From Trichopria drosophilae (lineage: Eukaryota; Arthropoda; Insecta; Hymenoptera; Diapriidae), in contig CM059586.1 of assembly GCA_030407085.1 (NCBI GenBank), positions 28,693,501 through 28,757,500 on the forward strand: DNA of 64,000 nucleotides, given 5' to 3'. The position numbers were made by a program, and so were the translations under genes. Positions 33,760-47,456 of the stretch are shown in pieces. How positions within the stretch are numbered: position 1 is the stretch's first letter; each line of letters opens with the position of its first letter. Below the pieces are notes generated by a model. The model was not told where the DNA came from. It did no database searches and worked only from the letters and a program-made list of their open reading frames with translations.

Positions 33760-36700
33760 CTAATCTATGGCCAATTGTCGGAATGATCCGTCGAGGCCAA
33801 AAAGATCGTCGTGCGTGTTCGGTTTTCCTGGACGGAGAGCTTCGTTGGTCTTGATTGCCTCTTGTTCCTTGAACCAAGGTCCGTATTCTTCCAACTTCTT
33901 TAACCAAGTTTCTAAAATATGACATTTTTAGGATGTAGAATGTGTTTGTTAATGGTATGAAATAAATAAAACATGGAAAACTTTTGTAGCCGTTTTTTGC
34001 AAAATATAGTGTAAGGTACTTTTTTATAGAATTAGTTTGTGAGTCGTTAGAATTTTTTTTGAAAACAGCTGGTTTTGGAATTTAAATTTTGAATTGAAAG
34101 AATAGTTTTCGAATAAACAGATTTCTTTCTTATATCTTAAGTAAAGTATTATATTATGAATGTAAAAGATTTTTTTTTAATATTTGTTAATATTTTCTAT
34201 TTGGTTAAATTGTAGGAATAATATCTCACCATGAATCTTCTGGATGGGACCAGCATCACCACCATATTCCTTAGGTAGCATTTCACGTGGGATGTGCTTG
34301 TAAAGTGTGTCGTAGGAACTGTGAGTAAATATCCTATTTCGAATTTTCTCTTTAAGGAATGGTTTGACAGCATTCATTATGGTATCGACAAATGGACTGA
34401 CGTTCACAACATGCACTTCCTTCAGTTTGACAGGATATGCTTCTTGGACACAGACGAAGAACTTCTTTACCAAAGTCGGTGTGAATTTGGCAAAGTGAGT
34501 AGGTGTCGCTACTGATGCATCCAGGATGTAAACATCACCGGCGACCCCTACGAGTTCTTCCTTAAGACGGATGTCACCGATCATCATGACGAGTTTCATA
34601 GCTTCTGCAACATTTGGAGTTGGGAGATCCTTGTCGATTCCTCTCATAAGAACCACACGGCGACCATTCTTCGTTAAGCCGGGTAGGGGTGGTACTTGAC
34701 TATTTTGATAAAAATTTTTATTTTTTATTTCGAGATATTCAGTTTTTAAATTGGTTTTTACAAATAAGAAATTGTGCATATATCTATATTTCAATTGGAA
34801 TCACGTATGGAGGGTTGATATCTCATCTCGTTTATAATAAATGCCTTACAGTTTTTAATAAGAGAAATATTTAAGACGCCATTAAATGGGTAAAATTCTT
34901 TCATATTAAACAGTATTGTAGTTTGAAACAAAGTTGTTTAGTTGCGATCAGCGTTTATGGATCAGATAATTGTTTCTCGTTTTATATTGTCTCCTAATAA
35001 ATTACCTTTTTTACAAGAATAATTAGTAACAAGATTGTACTAGCTGAATTTTTAATTTAAATTTGTTATTTTAAGTTGGAAAAGTACACTGAAAGAAGGA
35101 CTTCGTTCTTAATCAAATCTATCTTTCTCTGCATATGTATTGTGAAGTTTGAATTAACCGATCAGATATCATAAAAGTTTGAATAATAAAAAATATTTTA
35201 AGATTTTTAAAACTTCGAATTTGAATATCGCGATTTCATTTTATACATTCCCATTTAAAAAATAATGTAAGTATATTTGAAAATGGACAGAGACTTTGGA
35301 GAAAAATACTAACTTTTCTTAATTGATTCATATTTTACGGGATGAAAGACCGTTTCGCGAATTGAATCCTGTCTTATCTAGATATCTTATCTTATTTCAA
35401 ATGTTTTAAAAAGACGATAAGCCGACTGTGACCAGAGAATGAAAGAACGCAGTTAACCCTTTCAGTCACAAATTTTTCCAGCCACGGAATTTTTTTGAAA
35501 TTTTGTATACTTGAGTTTTTGAGGTCGCTGATTATGAATCCGGTGTCAGATCTGCAAAATTCAAAATGGCGGATCCAATATGGCCGACCAAAAATTTGAA
35601 AGAGAATGAATTTAGCTAATATTTGGTATATAGGGGTTTTGTATTCTTTTTTCGTTTTTTTTTTATATTTGGGTTCGTAATCAGCGACATAAAAACCCCT
35701 ATATACCAAATATTAGACTAAATCATAATTTTTTTAAATTTTTGTAGGCCATATTAGATCCGCCATTTTGAATTTTGAAAATCTGACACCGAATTTGTAG
35801 TCAGCAACATCAAAAACTCCGGCATACCGAATTTCAAATAATAATAGCGATTAGTTCTTCCTGACATGAATTTCTTTTGAAAATTATGCCTTTTTTGGTA
35901 CTAATTTGTTAATAAAAATAATTATTTAAAATAATTTTGTAATATTATTGTTTGTTAACAGTTATTGGACTCTTAGGAAAGCCAGGAACAAAAAAATCGC
36001 ATTGAAATCGAGAACTATCTGTTCAAAAACCTTTTACAAATGATGAGTTAGCAAAATCCCTATATGAAATACGTAGGTCGAGAATTAGACATTTTACGCT
36101 TCATGAATAGAAAAAAATCTTTTTAAGGTTTGCTTTCAATATATTACTCGGTTCTTTTGCCGAACTATCTACAGAAGAGTGCATTTAATTTTTTCTGAAT
36201 ACCGGTTGTACCTAATCACTAAAGGGGCACTAATATTAAATGCATTGATTCAGCAATAACAACATACACACATACGTATTTTTCTCCAATTGGAATCGAT
36301 TATTTTATTATTCTCTTTGTAATTGGGTGTTTACATATTATTTGGTTATTCCTTCCGTTACTAGAATATAATAAAATGATATACACTCTAAATTTCAAGT
36401 GAAAGTTAAGCCACTTTCTGATAAAAGTGATTTTTTCACTATTTTTAAAGTGGAAATTTCACTTTACTAATAGTGGATAGAAATATGCCACTCTAATAAA
36501 GTGAAATTTCCTCTTTAGAAATAGTGAAAAAGTCACCTTCGGCAGAGAGTGGCTCAACTTTTAAGAAATTTAGAGTGTATAATAAAAGAACAAAAAATCT
36601 CACGAGTGACAAAAGGAACAAATTCTAACAAAATACAGTGAAACAAAAATTACATATATTAGATCGTCTGGATACGCTATTTTGAAGTTATATCCTCTTT

Positions 36701-39700
36701 AGTATTGACTGTAGAATTTTGTTGTCTTGAAAGTACTGAATAATTTGTTAGATTCTAAATGAAAATACTTATTTAATTTAGATATAAAAGAGTGCTTTCA
36801 TTTTCATGCTGAAAATGTTCGAATTAGCAGTTACTAATGCATAACAGTTGAATTTCAAATACCTTCAAACTTCCAAACAATTTTCGGTCTACAATGTTGT
36901 CATGAATTTAAATTAATTCGTGAAGAAAGCTCGGAAGAAGCCGAAACCGGAGGAACGAATAATCTATATTTACTCTTTGTTTAGTATTCTATGTATAAGC
37001 AATTCGTACCGGCTGATAGAAAAGAAAAAAGGGATGCTGCACTTTTATATTGCATTTCCTACAGGTATACCTATTTACTTTAATTTACGAACAAAGCAGT
37101 TGTTAATAATGCAATCTTTGTACTAAAAAATCATTAAACATGGAATAAATATTTAAATTAGACAACATGTAATAAGGACATGGATGAAATAGTAATACTA
37201 AATCGGTTGATAGTAGTTGATATAGGTGGCATTAGTGGGATTGCAGGTTATTTACTAATCCATAAAGATAAAAAGTTTTTAATATACATATATAAAATTG
37301 TTCATATATACACGAAGATAGTAGTGACGTTATGCTTCATTAAGTAAACATTCACTATTGAAATTTTTATTAAGCATTACGAGTAAATGAAGTTGATTGG
37401 AATATTCATGAAATACGAAAATTTTAGAATTATACTCAGAAGATGTACTTCGTTAATTTTTTATTATCTGTTATATAACCGTGAGTGTATGTATTGTTGT
37501 AATAAATATAAGGTTTCAAATCATCACAAGTTTGGAATGAGAGATTAGAATGGAAGAAAACCCTAGTCGAAAAGAAACCATTTATTGGATAAATATTAGA
37601 CAATCTACATATTAACCATGTTAAAAGTGTAGGGGAAATGAAGAGTATAAGAAAAAAAATTAATAGATTTCTACCAGGGAAAGAAAAATATAATAATTAA
37701 TCAAATAATTGTAAATAAATATAAATTAATTAACAAAATTTAGTTCATAATTATTAATATTTATGTTAAGAACATATTATAAGAGTAATGCTAAAATTAA
37801 TTACTAGGATTTCATTAATTATGACTGATAAATTGACACACAAAAAAAATTACTAAATTCACAACAAATAATTCAGCCACCGGAAATAAAAGTTATATCG
37901 AGAAAAAGAAAATCAGAAAAAGTATTGTCCAACGATTAGCCACAGTATATGAAAAATAAAAAATATATCGTTGTAGGGATGATTGAAACTCATATTTTTT
38001 CTATTTAACATTTTCTTCTACGGTTTGTTGTTTTTAAGATAAAAAATGAAATGCATAAAATTTGACATAATAAAAATCTGTCATTTTCTACACAACTCTC
38101 CGTATCTCGGTAAAAACTGCCTCAAATGAGTTTGAAATTCAAACTGCCTCAAATGACTCAAATTTTTACCTTACAATCGTTATGTATATATGAAATCCGT
38201 TTAAAAATACCAATAGTGTCTTGTTGAATAACAAAAGGAGGCGAGCAGGAAATTAGAATTTGTAATTTAAATGGAAAAAGTATGTTACAAAGTTTAAACC
38301 TGAAAAATGGTGTAGGTTGAAAAAACGAGCAATCAAGAAGCCGACAGGTTAAAAAATAACTGTCTATGTGTCTTCTTTTCGAGTGTCGGTTTTTTGACTA
38401 TTGGTTTTTGGAGCGGTCTGCTTTTTGATTTGTCGCTTTTTGACCTGAACCCTGACCAAAAATCCACTGACAAAGTTATTCCTCTAGGATAGAAAAAGTT
38501 TTCTACAAAATTTCCATTGAATCGGACCACAAATTTTGAATCTATATCGTGTTTAAAAAAGCAGGGCTTTAACTGTATTCTGTGTACATTATTTTGCATA
38601 CCAATCATTCAATAATGTTTTACTAAATTTGCATTTTTGCATTTCTTAGTTTAAAATAGATTAAATTTATTTGATTAACCAAATTATTAATTTCTTGCTT
38701 TTGTTTTTTTTCTCCTTTGGAGCATCGTCCTTGGCACATTTTGACCTAACAGTTCTGTCACTGAATACCTATTGGCAATTTTCGAAGTGTTTTCCAAATA
38801 CACCAAAATACGTCATCGAGTCGTTTTTGACAAAATCGATTTTTTATGTTGAAAATGACGTACCAAGTATTTGAACTAAATTTACAATTGCTAAAACTAT
38901 TAATATTTAATACATCCCTTGTGAACAACTTTGTACTACATTAACAACACTGTACATTAATACAGTTAGAAATTATGGAGTATATTGTTATTTTTTATAT
39001 ATTTCCATTCATCAAGAGCGGTACGATTATTTTTATGAATTTTTACCCATTTTTTTCCTCGATTTGATTACGTATTTTTTCCACTCGTTTAACTTTTAGA
39101 TTTAAATTTAATCTTAATTTTAATTAAAAAATAATTTAATAAAACATAAATCGATGCAGATCTTAGTAAAACAACTTTGTGACAACCCATTTTCCGTGAA
39201 AGTTGCAGTTTACAATTTTTTGTATTTTACAATCGGAAGGGTTAATTCAAACATTATTAAGATAATGCCTAAGATTCAACGAAAATGATGTAATATAATT
39301 TGCAATTCAATTCAAGTGAATAATACTCTAATTTATCGAATAATCTTAATTAATTATATGAAATATGACATGAAATAAAATGAACTTTTATTAAACAAGT
39401 CGGAGATTTTCGGCAAATGTCCGACACGTGGATTAAATCGTTTTAGCATTTAATATTTTTGAACGCTTATTTTAAGAATAATCTAATCAATATGAAGATG
39501 AAAGACAATATTAATATATTGCAATATAAAATTGAAAAATTGAACCTACTACATTTAGCTCAAACCATTATAAGTTGAGTAACTATAGTTCAAAATAAAC
39601 ATATATTTCTTCATTAAAGTGTTTACAGAAACTTAATAGATATAAGAGAAATACTTCTTTGAGATATATCTTTAATGCAAGTCGGCAAAAATCTACCAAC

Positions 39701-41855
39701 GAGGATTTACTTTCCAAATTTTGTATTGTATTACCCTCAGAACATTCTCATTATCATTTACGATAATAATAGATGATACCAAAAGAAGCTAATTAGAACA
39801 AAAAATGATATACAATTCTTTAAATTATAATAATTGTGCAGATGCTGAAAATTAAAAGTGTTCCATGGATTTTCCCATTTACGAGTACGTAAGAACAATT
39901 ATAAAACGTGCATTATGTAATGGACATGCGATTATTTATATCGTAATATAATATATTACTTCGACATAATCAATTTATTACATATAATTAGTGAAACAGT
40001 CCTGACCAAAGGATGATTCACACACTCTCCAATGCGTAAAAACTTTAAAATTTATTACGAGTGCAATATTATTTTTAATTATTTCTAAAATAAAAATTGT
40101 AAATAATTTGTTCAATTACAATTTATTTAACTAATATATATTCAATATATTGTATATCAAATTGGACTTGTCAGTCATAATGAATTCTACAATATGCTAC
40201 GTCAATCCGTTGCGTTAAAGTATAACGCTAAAGTTAACAAGTCTACGTGATTTGACACGATTATTATAACGCATACTTATAATGGATTATCGTTAATACT
40301 GAACTGTAATTTAATTGGACTATTATTATACTTACATAACGCTAGTAATCTCTTTCATTTCTGGGCTGGTAACATCGCGATTAGAGAAGAACTCGGGGAC
40401 GAGAGCGCGCATTGTGAAATACATGTCCAACTTTCGTTTGCATTTTTCTAGAGAGAATTTGCAACCACGCAGAAACGTCATTAATCTGTGGTCATCTGAA
40501 ATAAATCACATGCGTCATATGAAACCTGTTACGTTATTCATTATGGAAATTATAACCTAATATATTTTAAGTAATATAAAGTGGATATTTATGTGTTCAC
40601 TGTTAAAAAATGATTTCTTGCACTTGTAATATACATTTAATGTAGCAGTTATTTTCGTTTATAAAAATAACCTTTTATTTTACGATCTCGCGGCTCGGAA
40701 TTAAAATGTAAAATGATGGAGAACTTTTATCTTACTTATGTAATGTGTGCGGGCGTAAAATTGGCTTTTACGCCCAGTGGAACGAAATCTATTTTAGTCC
40801 CAATAAACGTTATGGTCTAAAATAAAAATGTTAATTGTGAAGAGGCATAGAAATAATTGAAAAAATGAAGATATTTATTCAAACTGAATACTTCATCACG
40901 CCTTTTATTTTACGCCTTTTTAATTTTTTTAAATATTTCTAAAATATACTGCAAAATAACTTGTCAATTAATATTTATAAGTTTTATTGTGAGCGGGGCG
41001 GCTAATGGAACTGATATAGTGATATCAGAGATAGTTCAAGAAATGGAAAACTGATGCCTTTGTTTGGAAAACAAAAGTCGTGGTAGAAAAGTGATCTAAA
41101 TATGTTTATTACACCAAAGAAATCGAGGAGATGAAACCCTCTTATATATTTCGTAAACTGTATTCAATAATTATTGTTTGAAATGTACAATTTAATTTTA
41201 CGCCCTTGATGCATCATACTAGTTTTCGTATTAAGGTAGTAAAATTCGATTTTGTGCATCGCTTTTCATATTCGACGGATGGATAATTCCCATCTTAACC
41301 ATGTAATTGAGGAGGGCGTAAAACCTACTTTTGCGCCCGATCGGGCGTAAAGTACTATCCTGTTACTTTTATTATGAACTAATCATATGTGATATTTATA
41401 TATTAGACTGATGCTTCTAAATTAATCTACATTTTTTCAATTAATATTTCGCATGTGCATGAATAATAATTCATGTACTGTCTAGAAAACTCACTGTGCA
41501 GTTATTGTTATGTAACGATATGTACGTACTCTCAGAGAAAATATAGATCTGTAGCAATTTAAATAAAAACAATAGTTTTGAAATGATTTAAAGTGTAGTA
41601 AAATGACGAAAGTCAATAATTTTTTAAATGTAAGTACTGATAAAAACGATTGAATAGAAAATTTCAATACTGTTCTTAGAAGTATAGTACGAAAAATAAC
41701 ACTGAATTTAAATTACCATCAAAAGCAGGTAAATGCGGTTGCTTGGCAAGCCACTCCTTGATCACTTCCAAGTCTTTTTCACGAGTATCTACATTTTCGT
41801 TTAATTCTTGTCGAATCAGCTTCGACATCTCCTCCGTTGGGTGAACCAGCAGCAT
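33760..41855 (-). CDS. CRAL-TRIO lipid-transfer protein (alpha-tocopherol transfer protein-like)
   Basis: Exons 41855-41717, 40495-40336, 34699-34230 and 33911-33760 sum to 921 nt (306 residues), all junctions GT-AG and in phase. The start is MLLVHPTEEM, right after an acceptor (TTTTAG), so the 5' leader is in another exon. Residues about 20-75 are the CRAL-TRIO N-terminal helices (REKDLEVIKEWLAKQPHLPA, RLMTFLRGCKFSLEKCKRKL, DMYFTMRA). Residues about 100-260 are the lipid-binding domain: PPLPGLTKNGRRVVLMRG, AYPVKLKEVHVVNVSPFVD, PREMLPKEYGGDAG. The tail ETWLKKLEEYGPWFKEQE...DDLFGLDGSFRQLAID is typical of insect members. The family carries small hydrophobic ligands (tocopherol, retinoids, other lipids) in the cytosol; the ligand is unknown. 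Intron 2 is 5.6 kb and holds several MITEs. Confidence 0.95.
35453..35845. mobile_element. TTAA foldback element with inverted VADY modules, right end lost
   Basis: It starts TTAACCCTTTCAGTCAC (35453). Modules at about 35520-35590 (direct) and 35680-35810 (inverted) pair around a centre near 35670, flanked by GGTATATAGGGGTTTTG / AAAACCCCTATATACC. The expected right TTAA terminus is missing. It lies in CRAL-TRIO intron 3. Confidence 0.7.
36384..36577. mobile_element. TA-flanked palindromic MITE (CACTCTAAATTTC)
   Basis: CACTCTAAATTTCAAGTGAA at the left and AAGAAATTTAGAGTG at the right, each next to TA. The inner arms also pair (AAGTGGAAATTTCACTTTA / TAAAGTGAAATTTCCTCTTT). Non-coding, in a CRAL-TRIO intron. 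Confidence 0.7.
37561..37679. mobile_element. CCCTGGTAGAAATC MITE, copy 3
   Basis: CCCTAGTCGAAAAGAAACC at the left, AATAGATTTCTACCAGGG at the right, and CATGTTAAAAGTGTAGGGG inside as in copy 2. About 119 bp, intronic. Confidence 0.6.
38311..38455. repeat. Cluster of GTCGGYTTTTTGACT-type words, copy 2
   Basis: AAGAAGCCGACAGGTTAAAA, GAGTGTCGGTTTTTTGACTA and GATTTGTCGCTTTTTGACCT are the same 14-16 bp unit as at 32647, again inverted on the left and direct on the right. The minus frame at 38608-38333 is repeat sequence. Confidence 0.6.
38459..40335. other. CRAL-TRIO intron sequence, no further feature
   Basis: A+T-rich intron DNA between the repeat cluster and exon 2. No exon or clear repeat was found. 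Confidence 0.4.
40747..41356. repeat. Segment bounded by compound GGGCGTAAAA / TTTTACGCCC repeats
   Basis: GGGCGTAAAA is followed by its complement TTTTACGCCC at the left (40749-40775). Near the right end are GGGCGTAAAACC and TTTTGCGCCCGATCGGGCGT. Further copies lie at about 40898-40920 and 41196. The reiterated subterminal words suggest a non-autonomous transposon of about 600 bp; its class is unknown. It lies in CRAL-TRIO intron 1 (between exons 1 and 2). Confidence 0.45.
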
Positions 41856-44800
41856 CTAAAAGCGAATGAAACAAAAATTTTAATTAACTATTATTCGAAC
41901 CACATACATTATTGTAGATGATTTAATCAAATGCAAAATAATATTAACTTATTTTAAATTTTGAAGTAATACATAAAATGTTTGAGCAGAAAATAATGCA
42001 CCTTAAAAAGTGGAATTGATAATGATAAATAAAATTGTTAGCTTTCAAGATGTGCAATTAAAATTGACAGCTTTCCATGAAAGTATACTGATAATGAAAT
42101 AATTTTATTCTGAAACATAGTTTTCAGAAAAGATACACGGAAAGACTTTTGGCTGGAAATTTACTATTCTATTAGTAATTTAGAGATGTAATGTTCAATA
42201 TGGAAAAGTGTACATTTATTGGTAGTAAAAATTACTACCATTATTTTCGAATTATTGTCATGCTAATCCCAAAAATTTTAAAATGTGTACTTATTTATAC
42301 TAAGAAGAAATATGTATTACTAATAATGAAAGTTATGTCCCCCAATTACTAAACAGAATAGTAAAATTTTCTACAAAAAAAACACACATTTAAACCATTT
42401 CCTTTTATTCAAAAGCATTCAAAATTGACAAGAAATTGACTAATATAATATAAACCGAAAACTTTCTTATTTATTGTCATTTATTTCATGTCTATCATTT
42501 TGGTTTAAAAAATACTAAATTTTTAATCAAAGGTTCACAAATTAATTCTATTTTGTAAACAGAAATTCAAAGTATCAGAAATTAATCATCACCTGGAAAT
42601 CATAACGATAAAGAGAAAAGTAATTTGTAATCAATTTTGCAATAAAACGGTTGTAAAAGATAAGCTAAGCTTACAAAAATCACTACTCGGGAAATAACGT
42701 AAGCGTTTCCTCAGTAATATATTGTCAAGAAGTATTATCGAAATTAAAAATGTAACAATTTTTGTCTTAGTACCGATTTACAGTACATTATTTTTCATTA
42801 CAGGGAAACGGATACTCGAGATTCAAATTCCGTATTTGCGAGATCTAAGAAACCTGCAAAATATAGTCCGGCTAATCTGACTGTTACTACTTAAGAATCT
42901 AACGCATCTGCATTTCACACATTCAATATCGGAGATTTATAATCATTATCTGTAGTCATATTCAGTCGCTGAACTTGTTTATTGCTTGAGAAATAATTCT
43001 TAGTTGTTGAGTAACTAATTGAAAAAAAGATATATTATTCTTAAAATATTAATTAAAATGCTTCTAAATTAATTAATGATAAGCATCATTTAAATGTTAT
43101 GGTCTCTTATAGGTGTCGAAGTTGATAAAAAATGACTCCTCATTGAATTTTTTTTGGATTATGAATTTCTACAAGTGTTATGGATTTTTACAAGTGTTAT
43201 GTATTTTTAATTTTGCTTTTTTGTGTGGAGATTTTTAACAAAATAAAATTTATAGTGAGTATAGTGTAGGTTTATTTTGCATACAGAGAGAAAAAAATGG
43301 TTAATGGTGTTATCAAAACAGGGTAGAAATTGTATCATATAATAATTAACAACGTAACAAGTATTGTTGACTGCATGTCAATTTTATAATTCAGAATAAT
43401 ATAAAATATATCATATAATAACTAGGTATATTTTAATACGACAAGAGGTTCTTTTCTTAATAAATTGAATTACATCTATTTTACTATTCACGAATCTTTA
43501 AAGCGATTATTTAACTGAAAAACTGAATACATTTCAGGTTATGTACTCTACTGCATATTTAACGATTGGGAAATATTGTAAACGGAATAATATAATTTCT
43601 TCTTTACTGCGGAAATAGATAATTTAACTATTTTTTTGTAATCCCGTGTTTTACTTTTGTAAAATGGTTGGCTTAACTATATTTTTCTCTAAGTATACTT
43701 GAATCTTTAACAAGCATCCTTATTTTTCATTATAACAAAATTTTCTACTTTCTAACTAAAACTATTGTTCTTTACAGTGCATTAAATCTAAAATTTGATT
43801 TAAATTTAAAATTGCTGTAACAAGACAGAGTCTGAAATAAAATTCAAATAATATATCTAGAACGTTTCTGAAGATTTTGATTAGGGTTGAATCGTATTCC
43901 AATCTGCAAATAATTTATTAGATTGTCCGACAAATTTTTTGCAGCAGACTAAGACATCAATTCGTCAGATTTCGCGCATGTGTGCTGAAAACATAGCACT
44001 TTCGATAATTTTTGTATAGGAAAAAAGTTTGTCAGATTCGGAAAAAAGTCATTTAGAAAGTTATATTCAAGTATGTTTTAATTGCTTGCAAAAATACGCT
44101 TGGTAGTGTGGACTAATACGATTATGATTCAATCCAAACTGAACGCAACCTATTTTATCTTATCGAAAAGTGCAGTTCAATTGGGATTGCTACATACTGG
44201 ATTGATATGAACAGCAGTAGTAAAATCGTGTCTTTCCTATATAACCTAACAATTGATTTAACTTTTACTGCCTTCAGAAGTTCATTTTTTAAATTATTAA
44301 TGATTACACAAAATCTTTATAATCTTACAAAATGAAACAACGAATAACATAGGTCATGAGAATAACTGTCATGTCTACTATTTTCACAAAATTGTACAAA
44401 CATTTCAAATATATTTTTATAACTTTTGCAAATATTGCTTGTCATAAATCGATATTATTTCGTAGAAATATCTCCATTAATAGACGAATTTTAATAAATT
44501 TCATAGAAGTTCTAAAACATGAAATAAAAATCTTTCTAATTTTTCTAACATTTTTGTTTGGATTTTACGTCTTTTTTTACAATACTACGGAATTAAAAAA
44601 AATATCACCCATTATCCTTAGGGAAATCACTTATTTTTTGCATTTCTTGTACTGGAATTATTGTAATTTTTGTAGTTAAAATTTTTTCTAGTTTACAAGA
44701 ACGAATATTATCATTAAGGAGCGTCGATCTCTACAGCAGTACTTATTATTGGAAAGGTCGTTCAGGATAATGATGAGTATAATTGTAGTGTCACGGAACA

Positions 44801-45634
44801 CGTCATGAAAATGTAAATAATGTTAATGACTTCTTCAATACACATGCATGGTGTTGGTAGCTTTATGAATAATATTGTGTAAGCAATACTTTTTTAAGCT
44901 TTCTTTCAACCTAGGTAAAAAATTCAGAACAAATGCAAAAAGAAATGTTTAATACTTAATAGCTGATGCATATTAAAATTGTTCAAACATTATATACTTT
45001 AAAAAACAATAATTCTTTTTGATTTATTCACTATTACGAAGTGGTCTATGAAAATTTATATTAATAACTACCTAAATTTCGATTTGATACAGGTTGATAA
45101 CGACACTCAAATAAAAGTGGAGTTACATTCGTACGGAAAATTCTTACTGAAATGGTTTATCCATATATTTTTTTGCATTTGAAGTATTTTCCTTTTAACG
45201 ACGCGGGCATATGAATACTACCCGTTCATTTTATTTCAAATTATGAATTTCCTGCCATTAACATTCCCAAGAACGATATTCTCTAACGATCATTTGTCTG
45301 CGTAGTGACAAAAAAACTTAGTAAGCGTAGTGAGCAAAAATGCATTTAACAAATTTAAATTGATTTAAAAAATGTTCGAAAAACTGGTCATTAGACAGGA
45401 ATTCTGCTTACACTGATCAATGCATTTGTTTACGACTTCTAATTATGGAAGTACAGTTACGAAACGGAACTAAACTTTGAAAAGAACATTTTATGTCAGT
45501 TATCTATTGATATATTATTCCGCATGTAATTTACACTCACTTTTAAATTTAAAAATAACATTTTTAAAGGAATAAGTGAAATGTATTGATTAATGGATTA
45601 GTTCTCTACTTTTCAGTATGAATTACAAGTGTCT

Positions 45635-45911
45635 TTAAGGGGGTTCTAAAGTGCTTGCTTGATAAGGTAAGAATTTTCACTAAAAATCGTAAATAAAAAA
45701 TGACTGAATTGATTTTTCAAAATTCGAGCTCTGTAAGGGCAATTTTAATTGCTATAGACGGTATTTTAGAAAATTCCAAGGAAATTAATTGAAAATTGAA
45801 TTTGAAAATTGAAATTGAAAATTGGAAACTGACCGATTCAGTCATTTTTTCTTTTACGATTTTTAGTGAAAATTCTTACCTTATCGACCAAGCACTTTAG
45901 AACCCCCTTAA
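45635..45911. mobile_element. 277-bp foldback element, TTAAGGGGGTTCTAAAG ends
   Basis: TTAAGGGGGTTCTAAAGTGC at 45635 pairs with GCACTTTAGAACCCCCTTAA at 45911. The arms continue for about 70 bases (AAGGTAAGAATTTTCACTAA / TTAGTGAAAATTCTTACCTT). The middle holds short GAAAATTGAA tandem units. A relic is at 12446. TTAA may be target site or part of the repeat. Confidence 0.75.
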
Positions 45912-47456
45912 TAAAGTTTCGAATAATTTGGATTTAAATATTTTACTTGAGATTTCTGAACAGTGTACTTTTGTGAAAGTCAAAATTCTAGAGAGTTTGG
46001 GATAATTAATTTATATTGTTAATGTAAATATACTAATGTAATATTACCCGAAATCCTTACTAACTTAACGCTATCTAAAGGAGTAAAAAATAACAAAATT
46101 TGAATTTTTCACACAATCAATGAATTTAGTTATAACATTTTTAAGAATTTTTAAAAATTGTATTTATTAAAATAATTATTGCACTAAACTGTAATAATTT
46201 ACGTTTTGTATTTTTTATTTATTATTCTTGGAGTGAAATATCACCCTGTATGGGGTGAAAATGAGGTAGACTAGTATAAGAGTAAACTTTCCCTATTTAA
46301 GGGTAGGTTCTCACTCTATGATGGCGCTATGATTTGAAATTTATATGAAATTTAAAATTTAAAATAATAACAGTAATTTTTATTACATTTCCTGTTGGAT
46401 TAACTTAACAGGAGACTCTGAAAGTAGTTTAATTGACTACTTTCAATAGTTATCACGTCAATTTACTACAGTAGGTATTTATTTTTTTTAGTAGATTTTA
46501 GTATTTTTTTCTCTTAGTAATGTATCTATTGGGAGCTACTATTTACTAAGAACCAGTATTTAGTTTCGAGTAATTAGATGTATGTTGTAGTAGTGATTTA
46601 TAGTTTATCCAAGAGTAAACATCCAAGGAATAACAAAAATAATGCAAGCATTATGTGCATCTCTCATTTGTCCTATAATGTCTCATATTTTGTTCGCTCC
46701 CCGTATAGAATACAGACAAAAATTTGTCATTTCTAATAAGTACTTAAATAGTCGCTAGTAAATATTTACTTGACGTAAGAAAATATTATCTTGGAGCAAC
46801 TTAGATTTACTAAAAGGAAGAAACATTTATTAAAAAGCAAATTCTCTTAAGAGAGATAAATCTCTTACTTGCGATTATTCCAACGAATATTTACTTAAAT
46901 AAATACATTTTCCCCCAGTACAGTGAAACTAAAATACTCTGAAATTCGAAAACTTTGAAGAAACATATAACATGGCAATTAAAAATCGACTGAAAGCAAT
47001 CAACTAGTTTCCTCAAAAGTATTATTTAACTATACTGATAAATGTTAAACATATACATATAATGATGAAGTTCCAGGAAGTTTTCTAAAAAAATGTACAT
47101 ACCTAATTCAAATATTACGTATACTACCGTGAAGAGTATCCATTTATACGTTATCGGTGTATTATTAATAAATAATGGAATGCGCAGTTAAGTCTTATCT
47201 GTGGCAAATAGGGACTATTCACAAAGGTGTAACCTAACCTTTTTGTACAAGTTGAAATTCCACTAATTCCCTATTGTTTAAAATGGTTTCAAATATTGCA
47301 TCAAGCTCGGGGCGCAAAATAGCACTTTCTTTCCCTAGGGAGCAAAATAAATATCTCTGGAAACAAACTTAATTTACAAGGTGAAATTCTACTAGTTTCC
47401 TATAGTTTCAAATTGTTGGAAAATAAAGTATGACGCCATAGTATGAGAAAATAGTA

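Noticed and set aside
33728..33925. 65-codon minus-strand frame
   Set aside because: Wrong frame of the last CRAL-TRIO exon; the in-phase reading gives the family-typical tail.
40315..40560. 81-codon plus-strand frame
   Set aside because: Antisense to CRAL-TRIO exon 2, which matches the family in the other strand.
44356..44679. 107-codon plus-strand frame
   Set aside because: Very A+T-rich, Ile/Phe/Lys-dominated composition typical of chance frames; no domain.
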